Origin: Cohnella rhizoplanae
GTDB taxonomy: Bacteria; Bacillota; Bacilli; Paenibacillales; Paenibacillaceae
Length of the DNA: 64,000 nt
Direction: 5' to 3'
Assembly (NCBI RefSeq): GCF_948329515.1
Contig: NZ_CAOJCN010000015.1
Coordinates: 1 to 64,000 of the forward strand
The notes under the pieces were generated by a model. That model searched no databases and had not been told where the DNA came from. It was given only the letters and a program-made list of their open reading frames with translations. Made by a program: the position numbers and the translations under genes. Within the stretch, counting starts at the first letter, position 1. Every line of letters begins with the position of its first letter. Below, one piece after another: positions 33,768 through 42,487 of the stretch.

Positions 33768-34687
33768 GCCGCATTCCCCCCTCTGCTGGACAGCCGGTGC
33801 TGGATGACGGCGAGCACGCCGAGGACGAGAAACATAAGGACGCCCAGCGCGGATGCGACGCCGTAATTAAAGCTGTTGAACGCGTACTTCACGATGTAGA
33901 GCGCGTAAGTGAGCGTCGCGTTGTTCGGACCGCCGTCCAGCATGGCGAGCTGGGACTGATAGCCCTGGGAGGTGCCGATCAGCTGCAGCAGGAACAGCAG
34001 CCCGATCTGATTGCGGATCGCCGGCAGCGTGATATGCCAGATGCGCCTCCAGACGCCCGCGCCGTCGATCTCGGCGGCCTCGTACCAGTCGCGGGGAATG
34101 CTGAGGACGGCGGCCAGGTAAATGAGCATCGCGGAGCCGAACTGCTGCCACGTCTCCATGATGACGATCGAGATCATCGACCAGCTCTTGTCGGTCATGA
34201 AGCTGATCGGCGTGATGCCAAGCTTCTCCAGCGCCGCGTTGAACGGGCCGACCGGATCGTACAGCCAGCGCCACAGGCCGTAGAGCACGACGACCGGCAC
34301 GACGAAGGGCAGGTACGCCGCGATGCGCGCGAAGCCCTGGAACCGCTTGAGCTCGGAGATCGAGATGGCGAACAGGATCGGCACCCAGAACCCGATGACG
34401 ATGCACAAAAACATATAATACAAGGTGTTCTTCACCGCGATCCCGACGTCCGGGTCCTTGAAGATCAGCTTGTAATTGTCGAGTCCGACGTAAGAATTGC
34501 CCTTCACGAAGTCGATGTGGTAGAAGCTGAACACGATCCCCTTGACGATCGGCAGCCATAAGAACAGCAGGAATATCGCGACGGCCGGCAGCACGAAGGC
34601 ATAGCCCCAGAAGTGCTTCCTCCATCGGCCCCGCGGCTTGGTCGTATCCGCGCTCAGCGGGCTGGCTACGGCGGTTGTCTGATTCAT
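33764..34687 (-). CDS. Carbohydrate ABC transporter permease (MalF/UgpA type)
   Basis: 307 residues, six helices after a basic N-terminus (KPRGRWRKHFWGYAFVLPAV). The EAA loop reads EAAEIDGAGVWRRIWHITLP. It forms the first half of the CUT1-type sugar channel. It begins 93 nt after the response-regulator stop, so it may have its own promoter controlled by that regulator. The 4-bp overlap with the next permease shows coupling. Confidence 0.92.
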   Translation of the reverse strand: MNQTTAVASPLSADTTKPRGRWRKHFWGYAFVLPAVAIFLLFLWLPIVKGIVFSFYHIDFVKGNSYVGLDNYKLIFKDPDVGIAVKNTLYYMFLCIVIGFWVPILFAISISELKRFQGFARIAAYLPFVVPVVVLYGLWRWLYDPVGPFNAALEKLGITPISFMTDKSWSMISIVIMETWQQFGSAMLIYLAAVLSIPRDWYEAAEIDGAGVWRRIWHITLPAIRNQIGLLFLLQLIGTSQGYQSQLAMLDGGPNNATLTYALYIVKYAFNSFNYGVASALGVLMFLVLGVLAVIQHRLSSRGGNAA

Positions 34688-34780
34688 ACGGTCTCCCTCT
34701 TTCTTTGTGTGCCTCCTCCCTATTGTAGAAAAAGGGCCTGCCGCTGAATATGTGCGTATCTATTCGGATCGTGAGTGATC

Positions 34781-36097
34781 TTACTTCTTCAGCTCGCTAG
34801 GGGTGATTCCATAGTATTTCTTGAATATTTTGCTAAAATGTTCCGGCGATTCGTAGCCGACCCGCTCGGCGATCTCGTAGCGCCGCAGGTCGGTCTGCTG
34901 CAGCAGGCGCTTGCTCTCCTCCATCCGGAGCTTGATGACGTATTCCCACAGGTTGAAGCCCGTGTTTTTCTTGAAAAGGTAGCTTAAATAGTTCGGACTG
35001 ACATGATTCCGCTGGGCCACCTCGTGAAGCGTCAACCCTTTTTGCGCGTAATTCTGCTGAATGTAGGCCATCGCCTTCTCGACGATCTGGTTGTTCTGCT
35101 CCGTCCACTCTTCCTCGGTCGGCTCCTTGCCGAACAGGCTCCACTTGAAGTCGCCGTAATAGAAGACGTGGTGATCCTTGTGCTCCCGGTTCCACAGGAT
35201 CGCCTTGCGGGCCTGCTCGCCGAGCGCCGGCAAGAAGGCCGCTCCCTTGAGCGTCTGGCTGATGCCGACGACGCAGGACAGGTTCAGGTACTTCGTAATG
35301 TTGTGATGGAGGCTGCGGCCGATCAGCTCGAGCTGGTTCAGCTTGTCGACGCTCGAGTCGCCGAAGCTCGCGTCGTCCCATTGGAGCAGGACGGTGATCT
35401 CCATGCGCGGCGTATAAAAGGCGTCGTAGCTCCAGTCCTTGCCGAGCAGCTCGCTGACGATGTTGAGCGCGGCGTACTGGAGCAGCGTCTCGTCCGCGTC
35501 GCCGTACCGGGGGCCGGACTGCTCGCGGTCGGGATCGAGCTTCACCTTGATGACGGCGAAGTAGGGTCCCGTTAATCCGAGCGCGGCGAGCTCGGACTCG
35601 ACGGGCACCTCGGCGGCGCCCGACAGAACGGCGTTCAAGCGCTCCGTACGCTGCGCCCCCGGCTCCTCCATGCGAAAGTGCTCGCGCAGCTGGGACAGCA
35701 GATCGTCCGCCGCCGGCACCGGCTTATCCATATGGAGCAGCACGCCACGCACCGAATCCAGGAACTGCTCGCTCTTGATCGGCTTGATGATGTAGTCCTT
35801 GGCGCCGAGCTTGATGGCCAGCTGCGCGTACTGGAACGTCTCGTGCGCGGAGATGACGATCGCCTGCACCCAGGGCTTGATGATCTTGGCCTGGTGCATG
35901 AGTTCGATGCCGTTCATCGCGCCCATCTGGATGTCCGTGATCAGGAGGTCGATGTCCTCCATCCGGAGATAGTCGAGCGCCTCGTGGCCGCCGTTCGCCG
36001 TGTAGATCTCCTTAATATTCAGACCCGACGACTGCAGCAGGTTGCCGAGCCCCTTGCAAATGAGCGGCTCGTCGTCGACGATGAGTATGTTGTACAT
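34781..36097 (-). CDS. YesN-type response regulator (REC + AraC HTH)
   Basis: 438 residues. The receiver domain (1-120) starts NILIVDDEPLICKGL and has the phospho-acceptor aspartate in LLITDIQMGAMNG. A middle region (about 150-330) is of the kind seen in YesN proteins, and the last 100 residues are an AraC-type double helix-turn-helix (GLTLHEVAQRNHVSPNYLSYLFKK ... YEIAERVGYESPEHFSKIFKKYYG). It activates transcription of sugar-uptake genes when phosphorylated by the kinase encoded immediately upstream. The gene starts 14 nt after the kinase stop with AGGGGGAG ahead of the ATG. The transporter genes that follow are its obvious targets. Confidence 0.92.
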   Translation of the reverse strand: MYNILIVDDEPLICKGLGNLLQSSGLNIKEIYTANGGHEALDYLRMEDIDLLITDIQMGAMNGIELMHQAKIIKPWVQAIVISAHETFQYAQLAIKLGAKDYIIKPIKSEQFLDSVRGVLLHMDKPVPAADDLLSQLREHFRMEEPGAQRTERLNAVLSGAAEVPVESELAALGLTGPYFAVIKVKLDPDREQSGPRYGDADETLLQYAALNIVSELLGKDWSYDAFYTPRMEITVLLQWDDASFGDSSVDKLNQLELIGRSLHHNITKYLNLSCVVGISQTLKGAAFLPALGEQARKAILWNREHKDHHVFYYGDFKWSLFGKEPTEEEWTEQNNQIVEKAMAYIQQNYAQKGLTLHEVAQRNHVSPNYLSYLFKKNTGFNLWEYVIKLRMEESKRLLQQTDLRRYEIAERVGYESPEHFSKIFKKYYGITPSELKK

Positions 36098-36111
36098 CCC
36101 TGGCTCCCCCT

Positions 36112-37911
36112 TTATTGTTCGCGCTGAACCGGCAGCAGGATCGACGCGACCGTACCGCCGCCCGCGCGCGGCCGGTAGGTTAATCCGTAGTCCGGACCGA
36201 ATTGCAGGCGGATGCGCTGCTGGACGTTGCGGATGCCGTAGCCGGCGCCTTCCCCGTCCCCGTCGATCAGCCGTGCGATCGCTTCATAATCGGTCTCCTT
36301 GTAGCCGTTGTCTTCGACCCGGATCTCGACGCCGTCTTCCGCGAGCCTCGCGACGACCGCGATCTCTCCGTCCTCGCCCATATGACGCACGCCGTGCAGA
36401 ATCGCGTTCTCGATCAGCGGCTGGATCACGATCTTGGGGATGAGATGGGCCAGCGTCTCCTCCTCGATGTCCCAGGTCACGGCGAAGCCGTACTCGTAGC
36501 GTTTCTGCTGCAGGCTCGTATAAGCCTTCGCGTGCGCCAGCTCCTCCTGCAGCGTGATGAGGTCGCGGCCGCGGCTGAGTCCGATCCGCATGAGCTGGGC
36601 CAGCTCCTTGATCATCTCGCCGGATTCGGACTGCCCCTCCAGCGTGCTTTTCCAATAAATGCTCTCGAGCGTATTGTACAGCAGATGCGGATTGATCTGC
36701 TGATAGAGCAGCTGGAGCTGCGCTTCCTTCTGCTTGATCTCGAGCAGGTACCGGTCCTCGATCAGCGAGTTCAGCCTTCCCGCCATGCCGTAGACCGAGT
36801 GCATCAGCACGCCGACCTCGTCGTTGCGGTCGATCGCCGCCTGCTCCGGCACTTTTTTGCCCGGCACGTACGACCTGGTGAACACGGCGAGCCGCTGCAG
36901 CGGCGTGAGGAGCGAGCGCCAGAAGTAAGCCATGACGACGATGCAGAAGACGAAGTACACGATGGAGATCAGCTGGATGACGAACTTCAATTCATTCTGC
37001 TGCTGGAGCAGGGAACGGGTCGGAATCTTGTAAATGAGCTTCTGCTGGGCGAGGTACTGATAGCTCTGGACGTAGATATAGCCGTCGGTGATGACATTGG
37101 ACAGCCCCTCTACCTCGTCGCCCGTACGCAGCTGCTCCGGCAGATCGAGCCGGCCGCCGATCGGGCCGACCGAGGACGCCAGCACGCGATCCGCATAGTC
37201 GGTCAGGTAGATCTCTCCCTTGTCGGGCAGCGACACCGTCCGCATGGACTCCGCGAGCTTGCGGTTGATGTTCGTGGCGACCAGGACGCCGACGACCTGA
37301 TTGCCCTGCGACGTGCTGTAGACCGCCCGCACGTAAGCGAGCGTGTCGGGACGGGAGGACGAGCCCAGATCCTTCATGATGCGGAGATAGCCTTTGCCGC
37401 GCTTGCTCAGCGTCTCGTCGATCCATTCGGGCTTCTGCTCGTCGTCGTAAAAGTAAACGCCGCCCACCGCCTTGAACTTGGAGGAGGGCGTCGGCGCGAA
37501 GTCATACCGGTTGTTGGGATCGTAGGCGTACAAATAGTAATAAACCGCCTCTCCGCCGTTCATGCCCATCGAGTAGGAGGAGAGCAGCTTGTCGGCGTCT
37601 GCGTACTGGCGGACGCGATCCGCCGTATCGCCGCTCATCGGATTCAGCGACTGGATGAGCGCGTGCTGGATCAGCGTCGTCATGACGCGGCTGACCGTAT
37701 CCATGTCGCGGTTCATGAGCGACAGGTTTTGCTTGTTGAGCTCCGCGTACGCGCTCGTCACCTGCTGCTTCAATATGTCCTCGGCCTTGGCGTTGGCGTA
37801 CCAGTTCAGCGCGAACACGGGGCTCACGAGCAGCAGGAACAGCAGGATCAGCTGCTGCTTGACCTTCATTCTCGTGAGCGGATTCGTCAAGTGAAGCTTC
37901 AAGCCCGGCAC
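36112..37911 (-). CDS. YesM-type sensor histidine kinase
   Basis: 599 residues. Membrane helix at about 20-40, an extracellular sensor domain (dCache-like) to about 300, a second helix (FVIQLISIVYFVFCIVVMAYF), a HAMP linker, and a His_kinase domain with the phospho-acceptor histidine in INPHLLYNTLESIYW, followed by a HATPase domain with the GAGYGIRNVQQRI glycine box. It senses an external sugar or the loaded binding protein and phosphorylates the YesN-type partner. The GTG at 37911 is given as the start; the TTG at 37902 has a better-spaced GGGGG site and is an alternative giving a protein three residues shorter. Confidence 0.92.
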   Translation of the reverse strand: MPGLKLHLTNPLTRMKVKQQLILLFLLLVSPVFALNWYANAKAEDILKQQVTSAYAELNKQNLSLMNRDMDTVSRVMTTLIQHALIQSLNPMSGDTADRVRQYADADKLLSSYSMGMNGGEAVYYYLYAYDPNNRYDFAPTPSSKFKAVGGVYFYDDEQKPEWIDETLSKRGKGYLRIMKDLGSSSRPDTLAYVRAVYSTSQGNQVVGVLVATNINRKLAESMRTVSLPDKGEIYLTDYADRVLASSVGPIGGRLDLPEQLRTGDEVEGLSNVITDGYIYVQSYQYLAQQKLIYKIPTRSLLQQQNELKFVIQLISIVYFVFCIVVMAYFWRSLLTPLQRLAVFTRSYVPGKKVPEQAAIDRNDEVGVLMHSVYGMAGRLNSLIEDRYLLEIKQKEAQLQLLYQQINPHLLYNTLESIYWKSTLEGQSESGEMIKELAQLMRIGLSRGRDLITLQEELAHAKAYTSLQQKRYEYGFAVTWDIEEETLAHLIPKIVIQPLIENAILHGVRHMGEDGEIAVVARLAEDGVEIRVEDNGYKETDYEAIARLIDGDGEGAGYGIRNVQQRIRLQFGPDYGLTYRPRAGGGTVASILLPVQREQ

Positions 37912-38150
37912 CCCCGTCTTCGTCTATCGGCTTCTATAGTATGGAGGATCGGTCTCGTCCCCGTGTATGCGTTTGCGACAATTCCGTGGGAGGACGCCTG
38001 ATCTCCGTAACAATGCACACGGTACGAATTGCAGCCGCACGTCGTTCGTTGGATCACAGTCCCTCCTGTCGCTTGCGGACCTCAGATCCGCTATGGGCTC
38101 CGGCTGGCGCGCGCAGCCAAGCCGGACACTTCGGGCTCGCCGGCTCCTTA

Positions 38151-38180
38151 ACGAAGAACAGGCCGCCTCGGCAGCCTGTC
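38151..38180 (-). terminator. Probable terminator of deoC
   Basis: On the minus strand ACAGGC-T-GCC-GA-GGC-G-GCCTGT forms a hairpin followed by TCTTCGTT. The U-tract is weak. The rest of the 37912-38248 interval holds no gene that I can support. Confidence 0.5.
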
Positions 38181-38248
38181 GCGGGACCCTATGCGAACGC
38201 AAGTCCTTCTCTTCCTTCAGTATCATCGCGCTATAAGCCTGTCTGTGC

Positions 38249-38941
38249 CTAATACCCGTCCCCCGTGCCGCCGGACACGATGGCGACGCTGGCGCTCGCG
38301 CCGATGCGGGTGGCGCCGGCCGCGATCATCGCCCGCGCCGTCTGCGCGTCGCGCACGCCGCCCGACGCCTTGACGCCGAGGCGGGGACCGACGGTCCGCC
38401 GCATCAACGCGATATCCGCCGCCGTCGCGCCGCCCGGTCCGAAGCCCGTAGACGTCTTGACGAAGTCCGCGCCGGCCGCGACGCACAGCTCGCAAGCCTT
38501 CACCTTCTCTTCGTCCGTCAGGAGGCCGGTCTCGAGGATAACCTTAAGCACGGCCGCCCCCTTGCAGGCCTCGGCCACGCGCGCGACGTCCTGCCGGACC
38601 TCGTCGTACAGCCGCGACTTCAGGGCGCCCACGTTGAGCACCATGTCGATCTCCGTCGCGCCCGCCGCGATCGCGTCCCGCGCCTCCGCCGTCTTGGCGA
38701 ACGTGCTGGTCGCGCCGAGCGGGAAGCCGATCACGGTCGTGATGCCTACGCCGGACCCGGACAGAAGCTCCGCCGCCGTCCGGACCCAATAAGGGTTGAC
38801 GCAGACGGTCGCGAAGCGATGCTGCCTGGCCTCCTCGCACAGTCGGACGATGTCGTCCCGTGCGGTGTCGGGCTTAAGGGCGGTGTGGTCGATGTAGGAG
38901 GCGAGCGTCTCCGGGGACGGGGTCGTCGGGTTCATGGTCAT
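38249..38941 (-). CDS. deoC: Deoxyribose-phosphate aldolase
   Basis: 230 residues. It splits 2-deoxyribose-5-phosphate into glyceraldehyde-3-phosphate and acetaldehyde, the last step in deoxynucleoside salvage. The class I aldolase signatures are plain: DHTALKPD at the start, the Schiff-base lysine in VKASGGVRD, the partner lysine in LKVILETG, and DFVKTSTGFG. I chose the ATG at 38941 because AAGGAG lies 11 nt upstream and the protein then has family length; the frame is open further upstream inside deoR. It is 41 nt downstream of deoR, in one operon. Confidence 0.95.
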   Translation of the reverse strand: MTMNPTTPSPETLASYIDHTALKPDTARDDIVRLCEEARQHRFATVCVNPYWVRTAAELLSGSGVGITTVIGFPLGATSTFAKTAEARDAIAAGATEIDMVLNVGALKSRLYDEVRQDVARVAEACKGAAVLKVILETGLLTDEEKVKACELCVAAGADFVKTSTGFGPGGATAADIALMRRTVGPRLGVKASGGVRDAQTARAMIAAGATRIGASASVAIVSGGTGDGY

Positions 38942-38982
38942 CGCTGATTCATCTCCTTCTATATGAAGTCGTCTGTCGTCGG

Positions 38983-39933
38983 TTATCTCTCCAATAAGTA
39001 TTGCGCCGTATATTGGTCCGTAATCAGTACGTTCGCGTATTCGCCGCGCAGCGCGCCGAAGATGCCTTCCGCCTTCTTGCGGCCGCCCGCGACGAGGATG
39101 GATCGCTCCTTGTGCCTCAGGTCCTCGAGCTCGATGCCGATCGTCCGCTGGTTCAGCTCCTCCGAGCAGAGTCTGCCCTCGCGGTCGATATAGCGGGAGC
39201 ACAGATCTCCGGCCCCCCGCTCGCGGATAACGGAGAGATCGTCTTCGGAAAAATAGTTCGCCTTGATCAGCACGGAATCCTCGGTCGGCGACCCGACGGT
39301 AATCATGGCGACGTTCGCCTGCCGGCCCAGCTCCAGAATCCTGCCGATATGGCGGTCGGCCTCGATCGTGTGCCGTACGATCGCATGATCGACGATCGCG
39401 GGCAGATGAATGTAGTAAGGCACCGTATGGAAGGCTTTTCCGAACAGCTGGACGATCTCGTAGGCGTACGTGTTGGTCTCCGAATGGCTGACGCCGCCGT
39501 TGAGCTGCACGACGCGCACGTCCTTGAGCTGCCTGTCCCGCAGATGGCAGGCGACCTCGTACAGCGTGGTGCCCCAGGTGACGCCGATCGTATCTCCGTC
39601 CTCCAGCGTGTCGTACAGGTACGCGGCAGCCGCTTCGCCGAGGTATTTTTTTACGACGTTGTCTTCATATTGAGGCACGGGCACGACGACGGCCTTGCGA
39701 AGCTTGAACTTGCGTTCCAGCCCGACGGCGAGCGATTCGTTGCTCTCGCGCGGGTCCACGATCTGGATGCGGACATAGCCCTCGTCCTTGGCCTGCTGCA
39801 GGAAACGGGACACGGTCGGCCGCGAGATCCCGAGCCGCTCGGCGATCTCCTGCTGGCTGTAATTAAGCTCGTAGTACATCTTGGCGGTGTCGATCATCCG
39901 GGCCAGACGATCTCCGCCGGTATCTGCGTTCAT
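38983..39933 (-). CDS. deoR: SorC-family regulator, DeoR of the deo operon type
   Basis: 316 residues. N-terminal helix-turn-helix (YSQQEIAERLGISRPTVSRFLQQAKDEG, about 25-52) and a C-terminal SorC sugar-phosphate-binding domain (GVTWGTTLYEVA, GSPTEDSVLIKA, VAGGRKKAEGIFGAL). It resembles B. subtilis DeoR, a repressor released by deoxyribose-5-phosphate; its position directly ahead of deoC supports that role. The start is the ATG at 39933 with GGAG 8 nt upstream; an in-frame GTG at 39942 overlaps that ribosome site and is unlikely. Confidence 0.9.
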   Translation of the reverse strand: MNADTGGDRLARMIDTAKMYYELNYSQQEIAERLGISRPTVSRFLQQAKDEGYVRIQIVDPRESNESLAVGLERKFKLRKAVVVPVPQYEDNVVKKYLGEAAAAYLYDTLEDGDTIGVTWGTTLYEVACHLRDRQLKDVRVVQLNGGVSHSETNTYAYEIVQLFGKAFHTVPYYIHLPAIVDHAIVRHTIEADRHIGRILELGRQANVAMITVGSPTEDSVLIKANYFSEDDLSVIRERGAGDLCSRYIDREGRLCSEELNQRTIGIELEDLRHKERSILVAGGRKKAEGIFGALRGEYANVLITDQYTAQYLLER

Positions 39934-40136
39934 GCGCCTCACTCCGTCCGGGATTTGGAACCATCATAATCGATGAACGGCATGAAGTTCAACCGTCAAT
40001 CACTGGCTGAACATCGTAAGGGCAGGGTCGGAGGCATGATCGTAGACCTGGCGTAAACGACATCTCTTGACGCGTGATCGTCCGATCCCGTCTGAACATG
40101 CCGTTGTGAATATAAAGGTTATTTAATCGAACATGA

Positions 40137-40177
40137 CAAAAAGTCCCTCCTCGACGCAAGCTCGCCGAGAAAGGACC
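40137..40177 (-). terminator. Terminator of the adh-hisJ operon
   Basis: On the minus strand GTCC..TCTCG / CGAGGA.GGGAC stem with a loop of about a dozen bases, followed by TTTTTG, shortly after the hisJ stop codon. Confidence 0.65.
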
Positions 40178-40195
40178 CGATGCCGATCCTGATTA

Positions 40196-41035
40196 TTAAA
40201 TCGCGCCGCCGTGTCCGACGGCCCGCTCGAACCATTCCCAATCCGCCCCGACCTCGCCCGGCTTGTGCGTATCCGAACCGTAGATGAGCTCGATGCCTTC
40301 GGCCAGGCAGCGATCGACGAGCCACTGCGGAACGTACGACTCGCCGCAGGTCGGCTTGCGGAATCCGGCCACGTTCACGTCGAGACCGAGATCGGCCGCC
40401 TTGAGCCGGGGCAGGAGCGCTTCCAGCCTGGCGCGAATCTGATCCTCATCCATCGGAGGCAGCGCCCGGTGGAACTTGCGGATCAGATTAACGTGGCCGA
40501 TGCGCCTGCGGATCGAACGCGGCAGCCCGGCAGCCCAGTCGATCGCGCCTTCGACAGCGTCGTAATAGGCGTCCACCACCCCGCCGATCGAACCGTAGTG
40601 CGCCAGAAACGCATCCGCGAAGTCCTCCGGCGTGAAGTCGATGCAGCGCATGCCGCCCTTGCCCGGCAGGTAGTGCACGGACACGACGATATCCTCCAGC
40701 TCGCCGAGCCAAGGGGCCAGCAGCCGGTCCGAATACTCCGTCATGCCTGGCAGATAGTCCATCTCCAGGCCGACGGCCACCTCGATCCGGCCCGCGTACC
40801 GCGCTTTGACATCGGCGGCGTACGCCATGTAGTCCGGAAGCTCGCGCTCGGGCATAGCCAGCTCGGCCATCAGCCTCGGATCGTCGACGTACCGGTCCGG
40901 CAACGGCGGATGCTCGCTCAGCGTGTAGCGCTCGAAGCCCAGCGAGATCGCCCGCTCCACGTATTCGTCCGATTCGGCGGGGCTGCCGTGGTAGCAGAAT
41001 TTCGTATGCGTATGGCCATCCCATTTGAGCAGCAT
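40196..41035 (-). CDS. hisJ: Histidinol-phosphatase-type PHP domain protein
   Basis: 279 residues. PHP-family trinuclear metallophosphatase; HisJ proteins dephosphorylate histidinol phosphate in histidine synthesis. Metal-ligand motifs visible: DGHTHTKFCYHG at the N-terminus, LSEHPPL, GLEMDYLPG, VSVHYLPG and GSDTHKPGEVG at the C-terminus. Length is standard. It starts 10 nt after the alcohol dehydrogenase stop with GGAGG ahead of the ATG, so the two are co-transcribed. No other his genes are near, so a different phosphoester substrate remains possible. Confidence 0.88.
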   Translation of the reverse strand: MLLKWDGHTHTKFCYHGSPAESDEYVERAISLGFERYTLSEHPPLPDRYVDDPRLMAELAMPERELPDYMAYAADVKARYAGRIEVAVGLEMDYLPGMTEYSDRLLAPWLGELEDIVVSVHYLPGKGGMRCIDFTPEDFADAFLAHYGSIGGVVDAYYDAVEGAIDWAAGLPRSIRRRIGHVNLIRKFHRALPPMDEDQIRARLEALLPRLKAADLGLDVNVAGFRKPTCGESYVPQWLVDRCLAEGIELIYGSDTHKPGEVGADWEWFERAVGHGGAI

Positions 41036-41045
41036 GCCGGACCTC

Positions 41046-42209
41046 CTACAGGCTCATCTCCAGAATTCGCTTCACGTCTTCCTTCTCGAGCTTCTTGAAG
41101 GAACCGATCGGCCCGAACGTCACGGCCTCGGCAGCCATGCGGTCCAGCTGGTCGGCGCCGATGCCGAGCTCGCCGAGGGTGGCCGGCGCGCCGATGCGCG
41201 TAAAGTAAGCGCGGGTCGCCTCGATGCCGGCGAGCGCGATCTCCTCGTCGGATTTGCCTGCCGGATCGACGCCCCATACGCGTACCGCGTATTGCGCGAA
41301 GCGCTCCGTCTTTTCGCCGTATACGTACTTCATCCAGTTCGGGAAAATGATCGCCAGACCGGCGCCGTGCGCGATGTCGTAGATGGCGCTGACTTCATGC
41401 TCGATGCCGTGGGTCGCCCAGTCGGTGACGACGCCGTTCGGCAGCGTGCCGTTCAGCGCGTACGTGCCCGCCAGCAGCAGATTCGCGCGCGCTTCGTAAT
41501 CCTCGCCGTTCGCGAGCGCCTTCTCCCCGTTCTCGATGACCGTGAGCAGCACGGACTCGGCGAAACGGGACTGCAGCGGCACGTTGTCCGTCAGGGTGAA
41601 GTACTGCTCGAAGACGTGCGACATGATGTCGACGATGCCGTTCACCGTCTGGTCCCGCGGCACGGTATACGTCAGCTCCGGATCCAGGATGGAAAAGCGA
41701 GGGTAGACCAGCTTACTGCCGAGCCCGCGCTTCTGCTTGGTCTCCCAGTTCGAGATGACGGCGTTGCCGTTCATCTCCGACCCGGTAGCCGCCAGCGTCA
41801 GGATCGTGCCGAGCGGCAGCGCGTCCTCGATCTTGGCCTTGCCGATCGTGAAGTCCCACGGATCGCCCGCGTACTTCGCGCCCGCAGCCACCGCCTTGGC
41901 CGCGTCGATGACGCTGCCCCCGCCGACGGCCAGGATGAACTCGATTCCCTCGGCGCGGACGATGTCGACGCCTTTATGTACCGTGGACAGACGCGGATTG
42001 GGCTCGACGCCGGGCAGCTCGTGCACCGTCGCGCCGATCGCGCCGAGCTCGGAGAGCACGCGGTCGTACAGCCCCGTCCGCTTGATGCTGCCTCCGCCGT
42101 AGACGAGCAGGATCTTCGTGCCGTATGGCTTGACCAGCGAACCAAGCTTGGAGACCGTGTCCTTGCCGAACACCAGCTTGGTGGGATTGTACAGTTCGAA
42201 GTTATTCAT
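41046..42209 (-). CDS. Iron-containing alcohol dehydrogenase (YugJ/YugK, butanol-dehydrogenase type)
   Basis: 387 residues. NAD(P)H-dependent group III alcohol dehydrogenase that reduces aldehydes. The nucleotide-binding AVGGGSVIDAAKAVA motif is intact, and the metal ligands are in GIVDIMSHVFEQYF (Asp, His), THGIEHEVSAIYDIAHGAGLAI (two His). The whole length is covered from MNNFELYNPTKLVFG. It is first in a two-gene operon with the HisJ-like gene. Substrate is likely a short-chain or toxic aldehyde; family members are broad. Confidence 0.92.
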   Translation of the reverse strand: MNNFELYNPTKLVFGKDTVSKLGSLVKPYGTKILLVYGGGSIKRTGLYDRVLSELGAIGATVHELPGVEPNPRLSTVHKGVDIVRAEGIEFILAVGGGSVIDAAKAVAAGAKYAGDPWDFTIGKAKIEDALPLGTILTLAATGSEMNGNAVISNWETKQKRGLGSKLVYPRFSILDPELTYTVPRDQTVNGIVDIMSHVFEQYFTLTDNVPLQSRFAESVLLTVIENGEKALANGEDYEARANLLLAGTYALNGTLPNGVVTDWATHGIEHEVSAIYDIAHGAGLAIIFPNWMKYVYGEKTERFAQYAVRVWGVDPAGKSDEEIALAGIEATRAYFTRIGAPATLGELGIGADQLDRMAAEAVTFGPIGSFKKLEKEDVKRILEMSL

Positions 42210-42389
42210 GGAGCGCCATACCTCCGTATCGATAAGTTTCGGTACGCGGCCCCTATCCGGCCGCGGCCAACCTCTTTATTATACCGCGCGCAGACGCTTC
42301 GAAGCCAACCGGTGACGGCGGTTGCGGACGACCGCTGCGATCGCCGCCAGTAATGAACGCTCCTTTCGGTCCGCGTCGATATTCAAGCT

Positions 42390-42440
42390 TTCTTAAGCAA
42401 TCCTTAAACTTTCGTTTCATTCTTTTTAAATGTTGGCGGT
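42390..42440 (+). promoter_or_regulatory. Candidate VanR-type direct repeats and promoter of the van-like operon
   Basis: The repeats TCTTAAGCAA and TCCTTAAACT lie at 42391 and 42401, putting CTTAA cores 11 bp apart (one helical turn), as expected for an OmpR-family regulator dimer. A weak -10 (TATCTT, about 42441-42446) without a good -35 lies downstream, consistent with an activated promoter. The link to the VanR-like protein is inference. Confidence 0.4.
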
Positions 42441-42487
42441 TATCTTGTAAACATCGACGCTAAATACCCGAACGGGAGGTTGCTTTT

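Noticed and set aside
37967..38236. 89-residue plus-strand ORF between the kinase and deoC
   Set aside because: No ribosome site, no domain, arginine/serine-rich; it overlaps the deoC terminator on the other strand.
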